Positions 50,505 to 58,207 of a DNA stretch of 64,000 nt are shown in pieces. Origin of the DNA: Mycobacterium sp. NBC_00419 (GTDB lineage: Bacteria; Actinomycetota; Actinomycetes; Mycobacteriales; Mycobacteriaceae); assembly GCF_036023875.1 (NCBI RefSeq), contig NZ_CP107931.1, positions 186,001 to 250,000 on the forward strand. Direction: 5' to 3'. Made by a program: the position numbers and the translations under genes. How positions within the stretch are numbered: position 1 is the stretch's first letter; each line of letters starts with the position of its first letter. The notes beneath the pieces are model-generated. The model saw only the letters and a list, made by a program, of their open reading frames with translations. It did not search any database and was not told the origin of the DNA.

Positions 50505-52412
50505 GTGGAGATGTACAAGCCCTCGTTGGACTGGAGCAACGAGATCCCGAACTCGCTGCTGTGGGCCGCCAAGGCGTGGGCGATCAGCGCGGTGGTCGCG
50601 GTCCTCGTGCTGGTACTGCTGGCCCGCTACACGGTCTGGGGCCGGCAGTTCTGGCGGATCACCGGGGGCTACTTCCGCGGGCGCTCCAGCTGGAAGGTGT
50701 GGGCCTGGCTGGGTGTGCTGCTGTTCTCCACGATGATCGCGGTACGCCTCGACGTGCTGCTGAGCTACTACAGCAACGACCTCTACTCGTCGCTTCAGGT
50801 GGCATTCGAGGGCGCCGGCGCCGGTAACACGGCGGTCCGCGACTCGGGGGTCAACGGATTCTGGCTTGCCATAGTGACTTTCGCGCTGATCGCGACGGTT
50901 TACATCAGCAGGCAGATCGTCGACATCTACCTCATGCAGCGGTTCATCATCCGCTGGCGGGTGTGGCTGACCGACCGGCTCACCGGCGACTGGCTCGGCC
51001 AGGAGGCCTACTACCGCGGCCGGTTCATCGAGAAGCCGATCGACAACCCCGATCAGCGCATCCAGATGGATATCGACGTCTTCACCACATGCACTGGCGC
51101 AGAGACCAATACGCCCACCGTCGGCACGTCGACCACGCTGCTGTTCGGTGCGATCAACTCGTTGGTGTCGGTGGTGTCGTTCACCCCCATCCTATGGAAT
51201 CTGTCCGGCCCGCTGACCTTCTTCGGCTTCACCCTGGGCCACGCGCTGTTCTGGCTGGTGCTGGCCTACGTCGCGGTGGCCACCGTCATCGCGTTCTGGA
51301 TCGGCAAGCCGCTGATCCTGCTGAGCTTCCGCAACGAGCTGACCAATGCCGCGTTCCGCTACGCCCTGGTGCGGTTGCGCGACGCCGCCGAGGCGATCGG
51401 GTTCTACCGCGGCGAGACCGCCGAACGAACCATCCTGGGCTCGCGGTTCTCCGCGATCATCGCCAACTACCGGGCCTTCGTGGTGCGCAGTCTCTACCTT
51501 CTGGGCTGGAACCAGACGATGAGCCAGATCATCACGCCGCTGCCGCTGGTGGTCCAGGCGCCCCGGTTGTTCGCCGGGCAGATCACCTTCGGCGATGTCA
51601 CCCAGTCCTCGAGCGCGTTCCTCAACATCCATGACTCGTTGGCCTTCTTCCGCAGCGTCTACGACTCGTTCGCCGCCTACCGGGCCACCATCATCCGACT
51701 TGACGGACTGGTCGACGCCAACGAACATGCGCGCGAACTACCACGTTTGAACGCGCGGGAAAGTCTCGACGGCACAGTCGAATTGCGCGAGGTGCAGGTG
51801 TGCCGCCCCAACGGCGACGTCCTGATCGACGGTCTCGACCTTCGACTGGAGCCGGGTGAGGCGCTGGTCATCACGGGGCCGTCCGGGTGCGGCCGCACCA
51901 CGCTGCTGCGCAGCATCGCCCGGTTGTGGCCATACAGTTCGGGCACCGTGTGCCAGCCGGCTGGGGCGCAGACGATGTTCCTGTCCCAGGTTCCCTACGT
52001 CCCGCTCGGCGACCTGCGTGCGGTGCTGACCTATCCGGCGGTGGAGGCCAGCATTCCCGACGAGCAACTAGTAGCCGCGCTCGACGACGTGGCACTGGGG
52101 CACCTGGGCACCAGGCTCGACGAGGGGCAGGACTGGGCGAAGGTGCTCTCCCCCGGTGAGCAACAACGCATCGCCTTCGCCCGCGTCCTGCTGACCGAAC
52201 CCAAGGCGGTGTTCCTCGACGAGGCGACCTCGGCGGTCGACGAGGGCCAGGAATATGCGCTGTACCGGCTGTTGCGCAGCCGGTTGCCGGACTGCATCGT
52301 GGTGTCGGTGACCCACCGCAGCACCGTCGAACAGCATCATCAGCACCACTTGCGACTGCTCGGCGGCGGGGCCTGGGAAATCGACCGCAGGGCCGACCCG
52401 GTGGGTGTCTGA
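50505..52412 (+). CDS. BacA/SbmA-like ABC half-transporter, copy 3, Walker A Lys to Arg
   Basis: A 635-residue paralogue with the same fold: [37 protein letters not shown] and the [14 protein letters not shown] segment. The ATPase has a changed Walker [10 protein letters not shown], with Arg464 (codon CGC, 51894-51896) where Lys binds the phosphates of ATP. Signature [13 protein letters not shown], Walker [16 protein letters not shown] and switch His VSVTHR are intact. Base composition looks more like the genome average than copies 1 and 2. GTG 50505 follows GAGGAG. It may need a canonical partner subunit to work, or it may be impaired. Confidence 0.88.
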   Translation: MEMYKPSLDWSNEIPNSLLWAAKAWAISAVVAVLVLVLLARYTVWGRQFWRITGGYFRGRSSWKVWAWLGVLLFSTMIAVRLDVLLSYYSNDLYSSLQVAFEGAGAGNTAVRDSGVNGFWLAIVTFALIATVYISRQIVDIYLMQRFIIRWRVWLTDRLTGDWLGQEAYYRGRFIEKPIDNPDQRIQMDIDVFTTCTGAETNTPTVGTSTTLLFGAINSLVSVVSFTPILWNLSGPLTFFGFTLGHALFWLVLAYVAVATVIAFWIGKPLILLSFRNELTNAAFRYALVRLRDAAEAIGFYRGETAERTILGSRFSAIIANYRAFVVRSLYLLGWNQTMSQIITPLPLVVQAPRLFAGQITFGDVTQSSSAFLNIHDSLAFFRSVYDSFAAYRATIIRLDGLVDANEHARELPRLNARESLDGTVELREVQVCRPNGDVLIDGLDLRLEPGEALVITGPSGCGRTTLLRSIARLWPYSSGTVCQPAGAQTMFLSQVPYVPLGDLRAVLTYPAVEASIPDEQLVAALDDVALGHLGTRLDEGQDWAKVLSPGEQQRIAFARVLLTEPKAVFLDEATSAVDEGQEYALYRLLRSRLPDCIVVSVTHRSTVEQHHQHHLRLLGGGAWEIDRRADPVGV

Positions 52413-52431
52413 AGCTCAGCGCCGCAACGGT

Positions 52432-53319
52432 TTACAGTGCGCGGGTGAGGGCGAAATCATCGCCGCGGGTGGCGACGCCGAAGGCATGCGGCGCGGCGAA
52501 ATGGGCGGGCATCAGCACGGCGTCGCGTTCGACGGCGGCCTCCAGAAGAGACCGGCGGCTGGCCGCCGACAGCTGACTGTCGGCGCAGAAAGCACTATTC
52601 CAGTCGGGCCGGTACACCTGTAAGGCCGAGTGCATCGAGTCGCCGGAGAACACGGCGCTTCCTCGCGAACCGCTGAGCCAGCCGATGCTGTGCCCCGGGG
52701 TGTGGCCGGGACACAGCTCCAGCCGCAGGTGGTCGTCGACGTCGACGCCCTCGCCGTCCCACAACTCCACCATGTCGCGGTCGAACACGGGCTTGACGGA
52801 ATCCTCGAAGACGAAGCCGTTGAAGCCTGTTGCGCTCTCCTGCTCCGTCGCCGGTCTCCAGAACTCGTACTCACGCCTGTTGATGTAGTAGCGCGCATTC
52901 GGGAAAGTCGGCACCCACTGCCCGTCGACCAGCGTCGTGTTCCAGCCCACGTGATCGGCGTGCAGATGGGTGCACACCACGGCGTCGACCTCGTCGGGGG
53001 TGATGCCTGCGGCCAGCAGCTGCTGCAGCCAGTCGGTGTCGAGCATGCCGATGTTGGGCGGGTTGCGCTGCTTGTGATTGCCATTGCAGGTGTCGACCAG
53101 GATCGTCTTCTGCGGTGTGCGCACAGCCCAGGTGTGCATGCTGAGCAGAATGCTGTCCGATTCGGGCACCAGCAGTTGGGCCATGGTGTCGGGACCCAGG
53201 TCGGCAAGACCCTCCGCGTCGAATGCGGGGATCAGCAGACCGGCGGGCACCGCCATCCCGTAGCTCTCCTCGATGCGTGCGACGGTGACGCCGCCGAGGT
53301 CGATCACGCTGTGGCCCAC
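52432..53319 (-). CDS. Metallo-beta-lactamase-fold hydrolase
   Basis: A 295-residue MBL-fold enzyme. The dinuclear metal motif HxHxDH is THLHADHVG near residue 117, the second-sphere His follows in CPGHTPGHSIGW, the bridging Asp in VFSGDSMHSAL, and a final His in LMPAHFAAPH. The N-terminus is typical of the MBL subfamily near lactonases and steroid-ring hydrolases, but the substrate is not readable. It is the last gene of a three-gene operon with the flavoprotein (6 bp apart) and the VOC gene; steroid context suggests a lactone or thioester substrate. It converges on ABC copy 3. Confidence 0.85.
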   Translation of the reverse strand: MGHSVIDLGGVTVARIEESYGMAVPAGLLIPAFDAEGLADLGPDTMAQLLVPESDSILLSMHTWAVRTPQKTILVDTCNGNHKQRNPPNIGMLDTDWLQQLLAAGITPDEVDAVVCTHLHADHVGWNTTLVDGQWVPTFPNARYYINRREYEFWRPATEQESATGFNGFVFEDSVKPVFDRDMVELWDGEGVDVDDHLRLELCPGHTPGHSIGWLSGSRGSAVFSGDSMHSALQVYRPDWNSAFCADSQLSAASRRSLLEAAVERDAVLMPAHFAAPHAFGVATRGDDFALTRAL

Positions 53320-53325
53320 TGCTTT

Positions 53326-54816
53326 TCAGGCCGTTGCGCGCCGGGCGGCGTGCGCTCCGGCGCGCCTGCCGAAGAATGAGCCTTCCCCGAGCTGGGTGCC
53401 GCTGGAGTAGCCCTTGCCGTCCTGGGCGATGTTGGAGGCGCACGCGCCGGCGGCATACAGGCCCGCAACCACGCTGCCGTCGGCACGCTCGACCTCGCCG
53501 TCGACGGTGGTGGCCAGCCCGCCCATCGTGAAACCGGAATACATCGCCCGGCCCAGCGACAGGTCGAACACCGCGTATGGACCGCTGTCCTGAGCGGCCA
53601 GGTATTCGGGTTGCTTGTGGAAGTCCGGGTCCTCACCCTTGGCGGCGAACTCGTTGTAGCGCGCCAGGGTTGCCGCCAGGTTGCCGGCCGGGATCCCCAG
53701 GGCGGTCTCGATCTCCTCGATCGTCTCGTATCCGTCGAGGAACTTGATCAGCGGCATTGCCGGCATCTCGGTGTGGGCTTCGTCGACGATGAGATAGGCC
53801 ACCTGCTCAGGCTGCTCCAGGACGAAGGCAGACGTGCGCGAGTGGTAGGAATCCTCGGTGACGAACCGCTTGCCTTGCGCGTTGACGATCACGCCGGTCA
53901 GCAGGATCTCCGGCGGGTAGGCGGCGGCGGTGATGAACTTCTCGTCCATGAATTTCGCTGCACCACCGACGGATTCGCCCAACTTGATGCCGAGGCCGTC
54001 GTCGTTGGGATTGCCCAGGATGTACGGCGCGACGAGGCCGTGGTGCTTGGTCTTGCGGGGCTGGCCGAGTTCGGGAGTGTGGGCGGCCACCATGTCGGGG
54101 TTCATCACGAATCCACCGGCGGCGATCACCACCGCCTTGGCCTTGATCGCCCCGGTCTCGGTGAAGCGCTTCCACCGCACGCCGACCACGGCGCCGTCAT
54201 CGACGACGAGGTTGGTGGCACCGGTCTCGTAGCGCACCTGCACGCCCAACTCGTCGGCCCGCTTGACCAGCAGGTCGATCACCATCGATGCACCGCCGAG
54301 TTCACCGGGCACCGGGACCGAGTGTCCGCGCGGTGCCGGTGTGGCCTGCTCGCAGTACGGCCACACCTTCTCGTTGCCGGTGTAGGACAGCCCTTCGGTG
54401 CCCGGCGGGACGACCACTTTGCCCGGGTAGAAGCTGCGCTCGAATTCGAAGCCGAGGTCCTCGAGCCAGTCGAAGTGTTCGACGCTGCCATCGGAGTAGG
54501 CGCGGATCTTGTCGAGTTCGGGGTCACGCGACACTGCGACGAGGTACTTGTACATCTCCTCGGCGGTGTCGGGATGTCCGGTGGCGATTTGAACGGCGGT
54601 GCCGCCGCCGAGGTAGAAGTGTCCGCCGGCCATCGAGGTGGTTCCGCCGGCGGCGGCGGCCTTCTCCAGAACCAGCACCCGCGCGCCCTGCGCGGCGGCG
54701 GCCACGGCGGCGCATCCCCCGCCGATACCGAAGCCGAGAACCAGTACGTCGACGTCGTCGGACCACTCGGTCACCTCGGAGGCGTTGACGGTCGCGGGAA
54801 TGTCGAGGCCACTCAT
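53326..54816 (-). CDS. FAD-dependent 3-ketosteroid-dehydrogenase-like flavoprotein
   Basis: A 496-residue flavoprotein of the FRD/SDH-KstD superfamily. FAD motif VLVLGFGIGGGCAAVAAAAQGARV is near residue 27 (read in parts), then EKAAAAGGTTSMAGGHFYLGG. The C-terminal FAD segment is LYAAGACASNIAQDGKGYSSGT. These match 3-ketosteroid dehydrogenases, but the catalytic Tyr motifs of Delta1-KstD were not individually confirmed, so a Delta4 or other alkene-forming role is equally possible. ATG 54816 follows AGGAG by 8 nt and overlaps the VOC gene by four bases (ATGA). A KstR-type box precedes the operon. Confidence 0.83.
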   Translation of the reverse strand: MSGLDIPATVNASEVTEWSDDVDVLVLGFGIGGGCAAVAAAAQGARVLVLEKAAAAGGTTSMAGGHFYLGGGTAVQIATGHPDTAEEMYKYLVAVSRDPELDKIRAYSDGSVEHFDWLEDLGFEFERSFYPGKVVVPPGTEGLSYTGNEKVWPYCEQATPAPRGHSVPVPGELGGASMVIDLLVKRADELGVQVRYETGATNLVVDDGAVVGVRWKRFTETGAIKAKAVVIAAGGFVMNPDMVAAHTPELGQPRKTKHHGLVAPYILGNPNDDGLGIKLGESVGGAAKFMDEKFITAAAYPPEILLTGVIVNAQGKRFVTEDSYHSRTSAFVLEQPEQVAYLIVDEAHTEMPAMPLIKFLDGYETIEEIETALGIPAGNLAATLARYNEFAAKGEDPDFHKQPEYLAAQDSGPYAVFDLSLGRAMYSGFTMGGLATTVDGEVERADGSVVAGLYAAGACASNIAQDGKGYSSGTQLGEGSFFGRRAGAHAARRATA

Positions 54817-55298
54817 TGCTGCTGCTCCTGTTTCACATGGTCGAAGAACGCCTTGATTTCCGTTGGGATGTAGGCGATTTCCAGGTAGGGCACCCCGGCC
54901 GCGGCGGCGGACAGGTAGGCGAACTTCATGCCGCCGGCCATCTCGCCCTGCGCGACGACGGTCGAGGCAGCGGCGGCCTGCGTCAGGGCCGCGTCGAAGT
55001 CGTCGGCTTCCACGCAGATGTGGTGCAGACCGGGTCCGCACTCGGCGAGAAATTCGGTGTAGATGCTGTCGCCACCGGTCGGCGCGATGATCTCCAGCTG
55101 GGTGTCCCCCGCGTAGCTCAGCGAGATGTCGGCCCGGTAGTCGGCCGGTTCACCGCGGTGGACGCAGGTGTCCGGGCCGAAGTGCACGTCGGGCATCCGG
55201 AACCACTTCTTGGCGCCGAGCAGCGCGGACAGCGTCGCCTCGGTGGCGCCGAGATCGTCGGTTACCCAGGCAATCTGGACAGGTGTCTGGTTTGTCAT
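54813..55298 (-). CDS. VOC-family (glyoxalase/bleomycin-resistance fold) protein
   Basis: A 161-residue VOC-fold protein with the two-module beta-alpha-beta design. IAWVTDDLGATEATLSALLGAKKW and TQLEIIAPTGGDSIYTEFL followed by GPGLHHICVEADDF match the fold. Metal ligands may be the His in HHICVEA and the Glu in LEIIAP and LEIAYIP. Relatives near KstR boxes are often of unknown function, some acting like methylmalonyl-CoA epimerase. It is the first gene of the operon (VOC, flavoprotein, MBL), with its ATG 34 bp from the KstR-type palindrome. Substrate unknown. Confidence 0.8.
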   Translation of the reverse strand: MTNQTPVQIAWVTDDLGATEATLSALLGAKKWFRMPDVHFGPDTCVHRGEPADYRADISLSYAGDTQLEIIAPTGGDSIYTEFLAECGPGLHHICVEADDFDAALTQAAAASTVVAQGEMAGGMKFAYLSAAAAGVPYLEIAYIPTEIKAFFDHVKQEQQQ

Positions 55299-55331
55299 CG
55301 CTACGAGGATATCGCCGCGCCGCCCACATGG

Positions 55332-55347
55332 CTAGAACGTGTTCTAG
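55332..55347. promoter_or_regulatory. KstR-type operator
   Basis: CTAGAACGTGTTCTAG has 7-bp perfect arms around GT and contains TAGAACGTGTTCTA, a full match to the KstR consensus TNNAACNNGTTNNA. It lies 34 bp upstream of the VOC start and covers the stop codon of the TetR gene. KstR represses cholesterol-catabolism genes until a steroid CoA ester binds. Confidence 0.75.
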
Positions 55348-56036
55348 TTCGGCGTCGCGCCGCCGAGGAGGTCGACGACGAGCCGGATCTGATGGTCGAA
55401 CAGCGCATCGGTGTCGGCGAAGGTGTCCGCACCGTACTGGCCGAAGACTTCGAGGCAGATCGCACCCACGACGGCGCCCCACACCGTGGTGCACCGCACC
55501 ATCAATGAATCGTCGCCGGGAAAGTCGAACTCGGCCCGGAGTCTTTGCAGGTCTGCCGAAAGTGGCTGTGCGACATGGTCATCGGTGCGCCCTATCGCGT
55601 CGGCGACCACACCCTTGCCGACCGCGTCGAACAGTGCGCCGACCACCCGGGTGCCGGGGCCGATGGTCAGCTCCGGTGGTGCGTGGTAGCCCGGCACCGG
55701 GCTGCCGTAGAGCAGTGCCCAGCACGCCGGCTGCTCCAGCGCCCACCCGCGCATCGCGTGGGCGATGGCCGCCACCTCGGCCCGCCAGTCACCCTCTGCC
55801 GTCTCGCGGGCCCGCTCGACGCGCTCGGCCAGCTCGGAGTACGTGGCCACCAGCAACAGGGTGAGCAGTTCGTCACGGCTGGCGACGTAGCGGTAGACCG
55901 CCGAGGATGCCATGCCCAGATCGCGCGCGATGGCCCGCACCGATAATCCGGCGGCCCCCTCGGTGACGAGCTGTCGGCGCGCGAGCTCGAGGATCTGTGC
56001 CTCGATCCGCTGCCGGGACTCCAGTCGCTTGCCCAT
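55344..56036 (-). CDS. TetR-family transcriptional regulator
   Basis: A 230-residue repressor. The DNA-binding region is near residues 10-60: IEAQILELARRQLVTEGAAGLSVRAIARDLGMASSAVYRYVASRDEL (read in parts), typical of the family. The C-terminal ligand domain has a TetR_C-like WxLLYGSPVPGYHAP segment. ATG 56036 is used; an upstream extension would run through the operator. Two operator-like copies separate it from the divergent Ddn-like gene. It ends 45 bp before the VOC operon, so it might also reach that operon by read-through, unless KstR blocks it. Confidence 0.88.
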   Translation of the reverse strand: MGKRLESRQRIEAQILELARRQLVTEGAAGLSVRAIARDLGMASSAVYRYVASRDELLTLLLVATYSELAERVERARETAEGDWRAEVAAIAHAMRGWALEQPACWALLYGSPVPGYHAPPELTIGPGTRVVGALFDAVGKGVVADAIGRTDDHVAQPLSADLQRLRAEFDFPGDDSLMVRCTTVWGAVVGAICLEVFGQYGADTFADTDALFDHQIRLVVDLLGGATPN

Positions 56037-56055
56037 CCGGACAGTCTGACACGAA

Positions 56056-56118
56056 AAGAGATCACTGCTCTTGTTTTTCTGGAGGTGGCGTGCCACGCTA
56101 GAACGAGAGCACTGCTCA
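56056..56118. promoter_or_regulatory. Duplicated TetR operator-like sites
   Basis: AAGAG (56056-56060) and CTCTT (56068-56072) flank ATCACTG. A second copy, AGAGCACTGCTCA at 56106-56118, is a near-perfect palindrome. CACTGCTC is shared by both copies, 47 bp apart. They lie between the TetR gene and the divergent gene at 56141, as expected for autorepression. Confidence 0.55.
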
Positions 56119-56140
56119 CACTTTGATCCGAGGAGGTCCA

Positions 56141-56584
56141 ATGTCCATCCACTACGACCAGCCCACCATGGTTGCCCGCTGCTTCAACACCGTCATCCGG
56201 CACCTCGCTGAACTCGGCGTCAGCGTCGCCGGCACCCGCGCCCTGCGGGTGCGAGGCCGGACCACTGGCGTCATGCGCCCCGTCGTCGTCAACGTCCTGC
56301 GCGTCGACGGCGTCGACTACGTGGTCTCACCGCGCGGGAACACCCAATGGGCGCGCAATGCGCGGGCGGCCGGCGTTGTCGAAGTCGGCCCGCGCTGGCG
56401 GCGCCGGACGGTAGCGGTGACCGAGGTCGCCGACACGGCCAAACCGGCATTGCTGCAGCGGTATCTGGACCGGTGGTACTGGGAGGTCAAGGGGCATATC
56501 GCCGGGTTGACCCCGACGTCGCCCCTCGAGGAGATGCGGACGGCGGCGCCGTTGATCCCGGTGTTCGCGCTGGCACGGGCATAA
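56141..56584 (+). CDS. Ddn-like deazaflavin (F420)-dependent nitroreductase/quinone reductase family protein
   Basis: A 147-residue split-barrel protein of the Ddn/FDOR family. The family core LRVRGRTTGVMRPVVVNVLRVDGVDYVVSPRGNTQWARNARAAG (read in parts) carries the F420-binding RxxT and the Trp-Ala-Arg-Asn signature. Members use F420H2 to reduce quinones or nitro compounds. GTG/ATG choice: ATG 56141 follows GAGGAGG by 5 nt. Divergent TetR regulator with shared operator-like sites suggests substrate-induced expression. Exact substrate unknown. Confidence 0.83.
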   Translation: MSIHYDQPTMVARCFNTVIRHLAELGVSVAGTRALRVRGRTTGVMRPVVVNVLRVDGVDYVVSPRGNTQWARNARAAGVVEVGPRWRRRTVAVTEVADTAKPALLQRYLDRWYWEVKGHIAGLTPTSPLEEMRTAAPLIPVFALARA

Positions 56585-56590
56585 CTGCTA

Positions 56591-56648
56591 CGCGAGACTG
56601 AACTGACGCAGCGACAGTGCGGTGTTTCTGCGTCAGATCACTCTCGCG
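56591..56648. repeat. Long imperfect palindrome between convergent genes
   Basis: Outer arms CGCGAGA (56591-56597) and TCTCGCG (56642-56648) and inner arms CTGACGCAG (56603-56611) and CTGCGTCAG (56628-56636) are perfect; 5-nt internal loops match on both sides. It would form a 16-bp stem with a 16-nt loop on either strand. It probably ends transcription of both the Ddn-like gene and the protease gene, or is a dispersed palindromic element. Confidence 0.65.
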
Positions 56649-56660
56649 AAGCGGCCGCCG

Positions 56661-57353
56661 TCACCCCTGCTGCTGGGAGGCGGCGATGTTCACGACGCCA
56701 CCGACGTCCTCGCGGACCTGCTGGCCGGTGGCCTGCCAGGACACCGCGGCGGGCAGCGCACCCCAGGTGCTGTTGAACAGCCCCACGATCACGGCCTTGT
56801 TGTTGTCGACCAGCATGTAGACCGGCCCGCCGGAGTCACCCTTCTTGCTGACCACACCGTTGTTCATGGTGAACCAGCCGTTGTTGACCCGCTCGATGGA
56901 CCCGCAGCTCTCGCCGGTGATGACGCCGAAATGGCACACCGGCTGTCCGACCGCCATCGGCGGGGCCGGATCGGCGACCAGCTGGCGGCCACCGGGAAGG
57001 AAGTTGTTGACCGTGACGTCGGCGGCCAGTCCGATGGTCTCGTAATCGGAGATCACCTCGTCGGTCCGGACCACCGAGCCGTCGGGGGTGTTGTCCCGGA
57101 ACGTCGAGACCATGCCGATGAATCGGCCGTCTTTGTCGGTGACCGGCCCGCTGCCGCGGCAGTGCCCGGCCGAGAACGCGATTCGCTGGACCGGGTCGAC
57201 ATAGCCCAGGGTGCAGACATTGCTGTCCTGGTGGATTTCCATGCCGGGGTAGACGACGACGCCGGGCTCGGCTTGCGCCGCGGGGGCGACAGTCGAGCAC
57301 AGCGCCGCGGCCAACGCCGCGGCGACGGCATATCGCAGAGGTAAGCGGGCCAC
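56661..57353 (-). CDS. Secreted trypsin-like serine protease (Rv1815 type)
   Basis: A 230-residue exported protein. The signal peptide covers about residues 1-28, cleaved after AQA. The chymotrypsin-fold catalytic residues are His64 (FSAGHCRG), probably Asp103 (ISDYETIGL) and Ser174 in KKGDSGGPVY. Two cysteines near the His (CTLG and GHC) and two later (CHF, SCG) could form disulfides. Rv1815 is the likely H37Rv counterpart. Substrate and cell role unknown. The ATG 57353 lies 30 bp from a long palindromic element. Confidence 0.85.
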   Translation of the reverse strand: MARLPLRYAVAAALAAALCSTVAPAAQAEPGVVVYPGMEIHQDSNVCTLGYVDPVQRIAFSAGHCRGSGPVTDKDGRFIGMVSTFRDNTPDGSVVRTDEVISDYETIGLAADVTVNNFLPGGRQLVADPAPPMAVGQPVCHFGVITGESCGSIERVNNGWFTMNNGVVSKKGDSGGPVYMLVDNNKAVIVGLFNSTWGALPAAVSWQATGQQVREDVGGVVNIAASQQQG

Positions 57354-57382
57354 CTTACTCCCCGATCGCTCGGCGACCCGTC

Positions 57383-57468
57383 AACGACGCGGTCGCAATA
57401 GTGTGTCGACTTTGTATCGGCGTAGCCCGCCGATCGTTACCAACGCACTATTGCGTACCCGCGTCGTT
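57383..57468. repeat. 86-bp nested palindrome
   Basis: Outer arms AACGACGCGG (57383-57392) and CCGCGTCGTT (57459-57468), middle arms GCAATAGTG (57395-57403) and CACTATTGC (57446-57454), and inner arms ATCGGCG (57416-57422) and CGCCGAT (57428-57434) are all perfect. The spacers are 2 and 4 nt, then 12 and 11 nt. It fills most of the 131-bp gap between the protease start and the lectin gene stop. The layout is that of a palindromic repeat element. Confidence 0.7.
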
Positions 57469-57484
57469 CCCGCAGGAATCCCGA

Positions 57485-58066
57485 TTAAGGGATGGTGACG
57501 ACCTGCCCGATGTTGATCAGGTCAGGGTTGGCGATGCCGCTGGCCGCGGCGATCTCCGGGTAGCGGTTGCCATCGCCGTAGAAGCGCTCGGCGATCGCGA
57601 ACAAGGTGTCACCAGCCACGACGGTGTAGGTGCGCGGCTCGGGAGCCGGCGGCGGGGGCGGCGGGGTGGTCTCCTCGACGGCCACCGGAGCGACCTCGAC
57701 GACCTCTTCCTCGACCGCGGGCGGCGGCGGGGCGTCGGTCTCGGTGCGCGACGACCAGGCCGGCCCGTCAGCGGCGTAGAGCACGACGTTGCGGTCGTCC
57801 TGGACGACCAGCTTCACGCTCTTCTTGCCCTTGGTGTCGGTGTGCCACACCGGCTTGTCAGCGGTGTAGAGCACGAAGTTGCCGTCGGTCTGCACCTCGG
57901 CGCGCACGATGTCCTGGCCGTTGGTGCCGGTCGCCCAGACCGATTCGCCGCGAGCGGCGAGCACGAGGTTGCCGTCCTCCTGCAGGGTCAGGGTGTAGGC
58001 CCCGTTGGGCGAGGTGAGCGAATCGCCCTTGCCCAGCTGCTGTCCTTCGGTGAGTGTGTCTCCCAC
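57485..58066 (-). CDS. B-lectin (mannose-binding) plus LysM protein
   Basis: A 193-residue protein. Residues 1-105 hold three bulb-lectin repeats with QxDxNxVxY-like sites: LQEDGNLVLAA, VQTDGNFVLYT and VQDDRNVVLYA; the first lacks the terminal Tyr. A Pro/Glu-rich linker (about 112-140) leads to a C-terminal LysM domain with YTVVAGDTLFAIAERFYGDGNRYPEIAAASG. M. smegmatis MSMEG_3662 has this layout and binds mannose; that is from memory. There is no N-terminal signal peptide, so its route out, if any, is unclear. LysM points to peptidoglycan, the lectin to mannans. Confidence 0.88.
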   Translation of the reverse strand: MGDTLTEGQQLGKGDSLTSPNGAYTLTLQEDGNLVLAARGESVWATGTNGQDIVRAEVQTDGNFVLYTADKPVWHTDTKGKKSVKLVVQDDRNVVLYAADGPAWSSRTETDAPPPPAVEEEVVEVAPVAVEETTPPPPPPAPEPRTYTVVAGDTLFAIAERFYGDGNRYPEIAAASGIANPDLINIGQVVTIP

Positions 58067-58207
58067 GAAATTTTCCTCCTGTAAGCCGCCCTCTTCTTGG
58101 GCGCGCGCACGAAGCCTACTGAGGAAACGCGACGTCGTGGTGGGTTGTGATCAAGACGACGGTAAACACACAGGGAACGGCAATCTAAGCAAACCCAAAC
58201 CGCTGAT

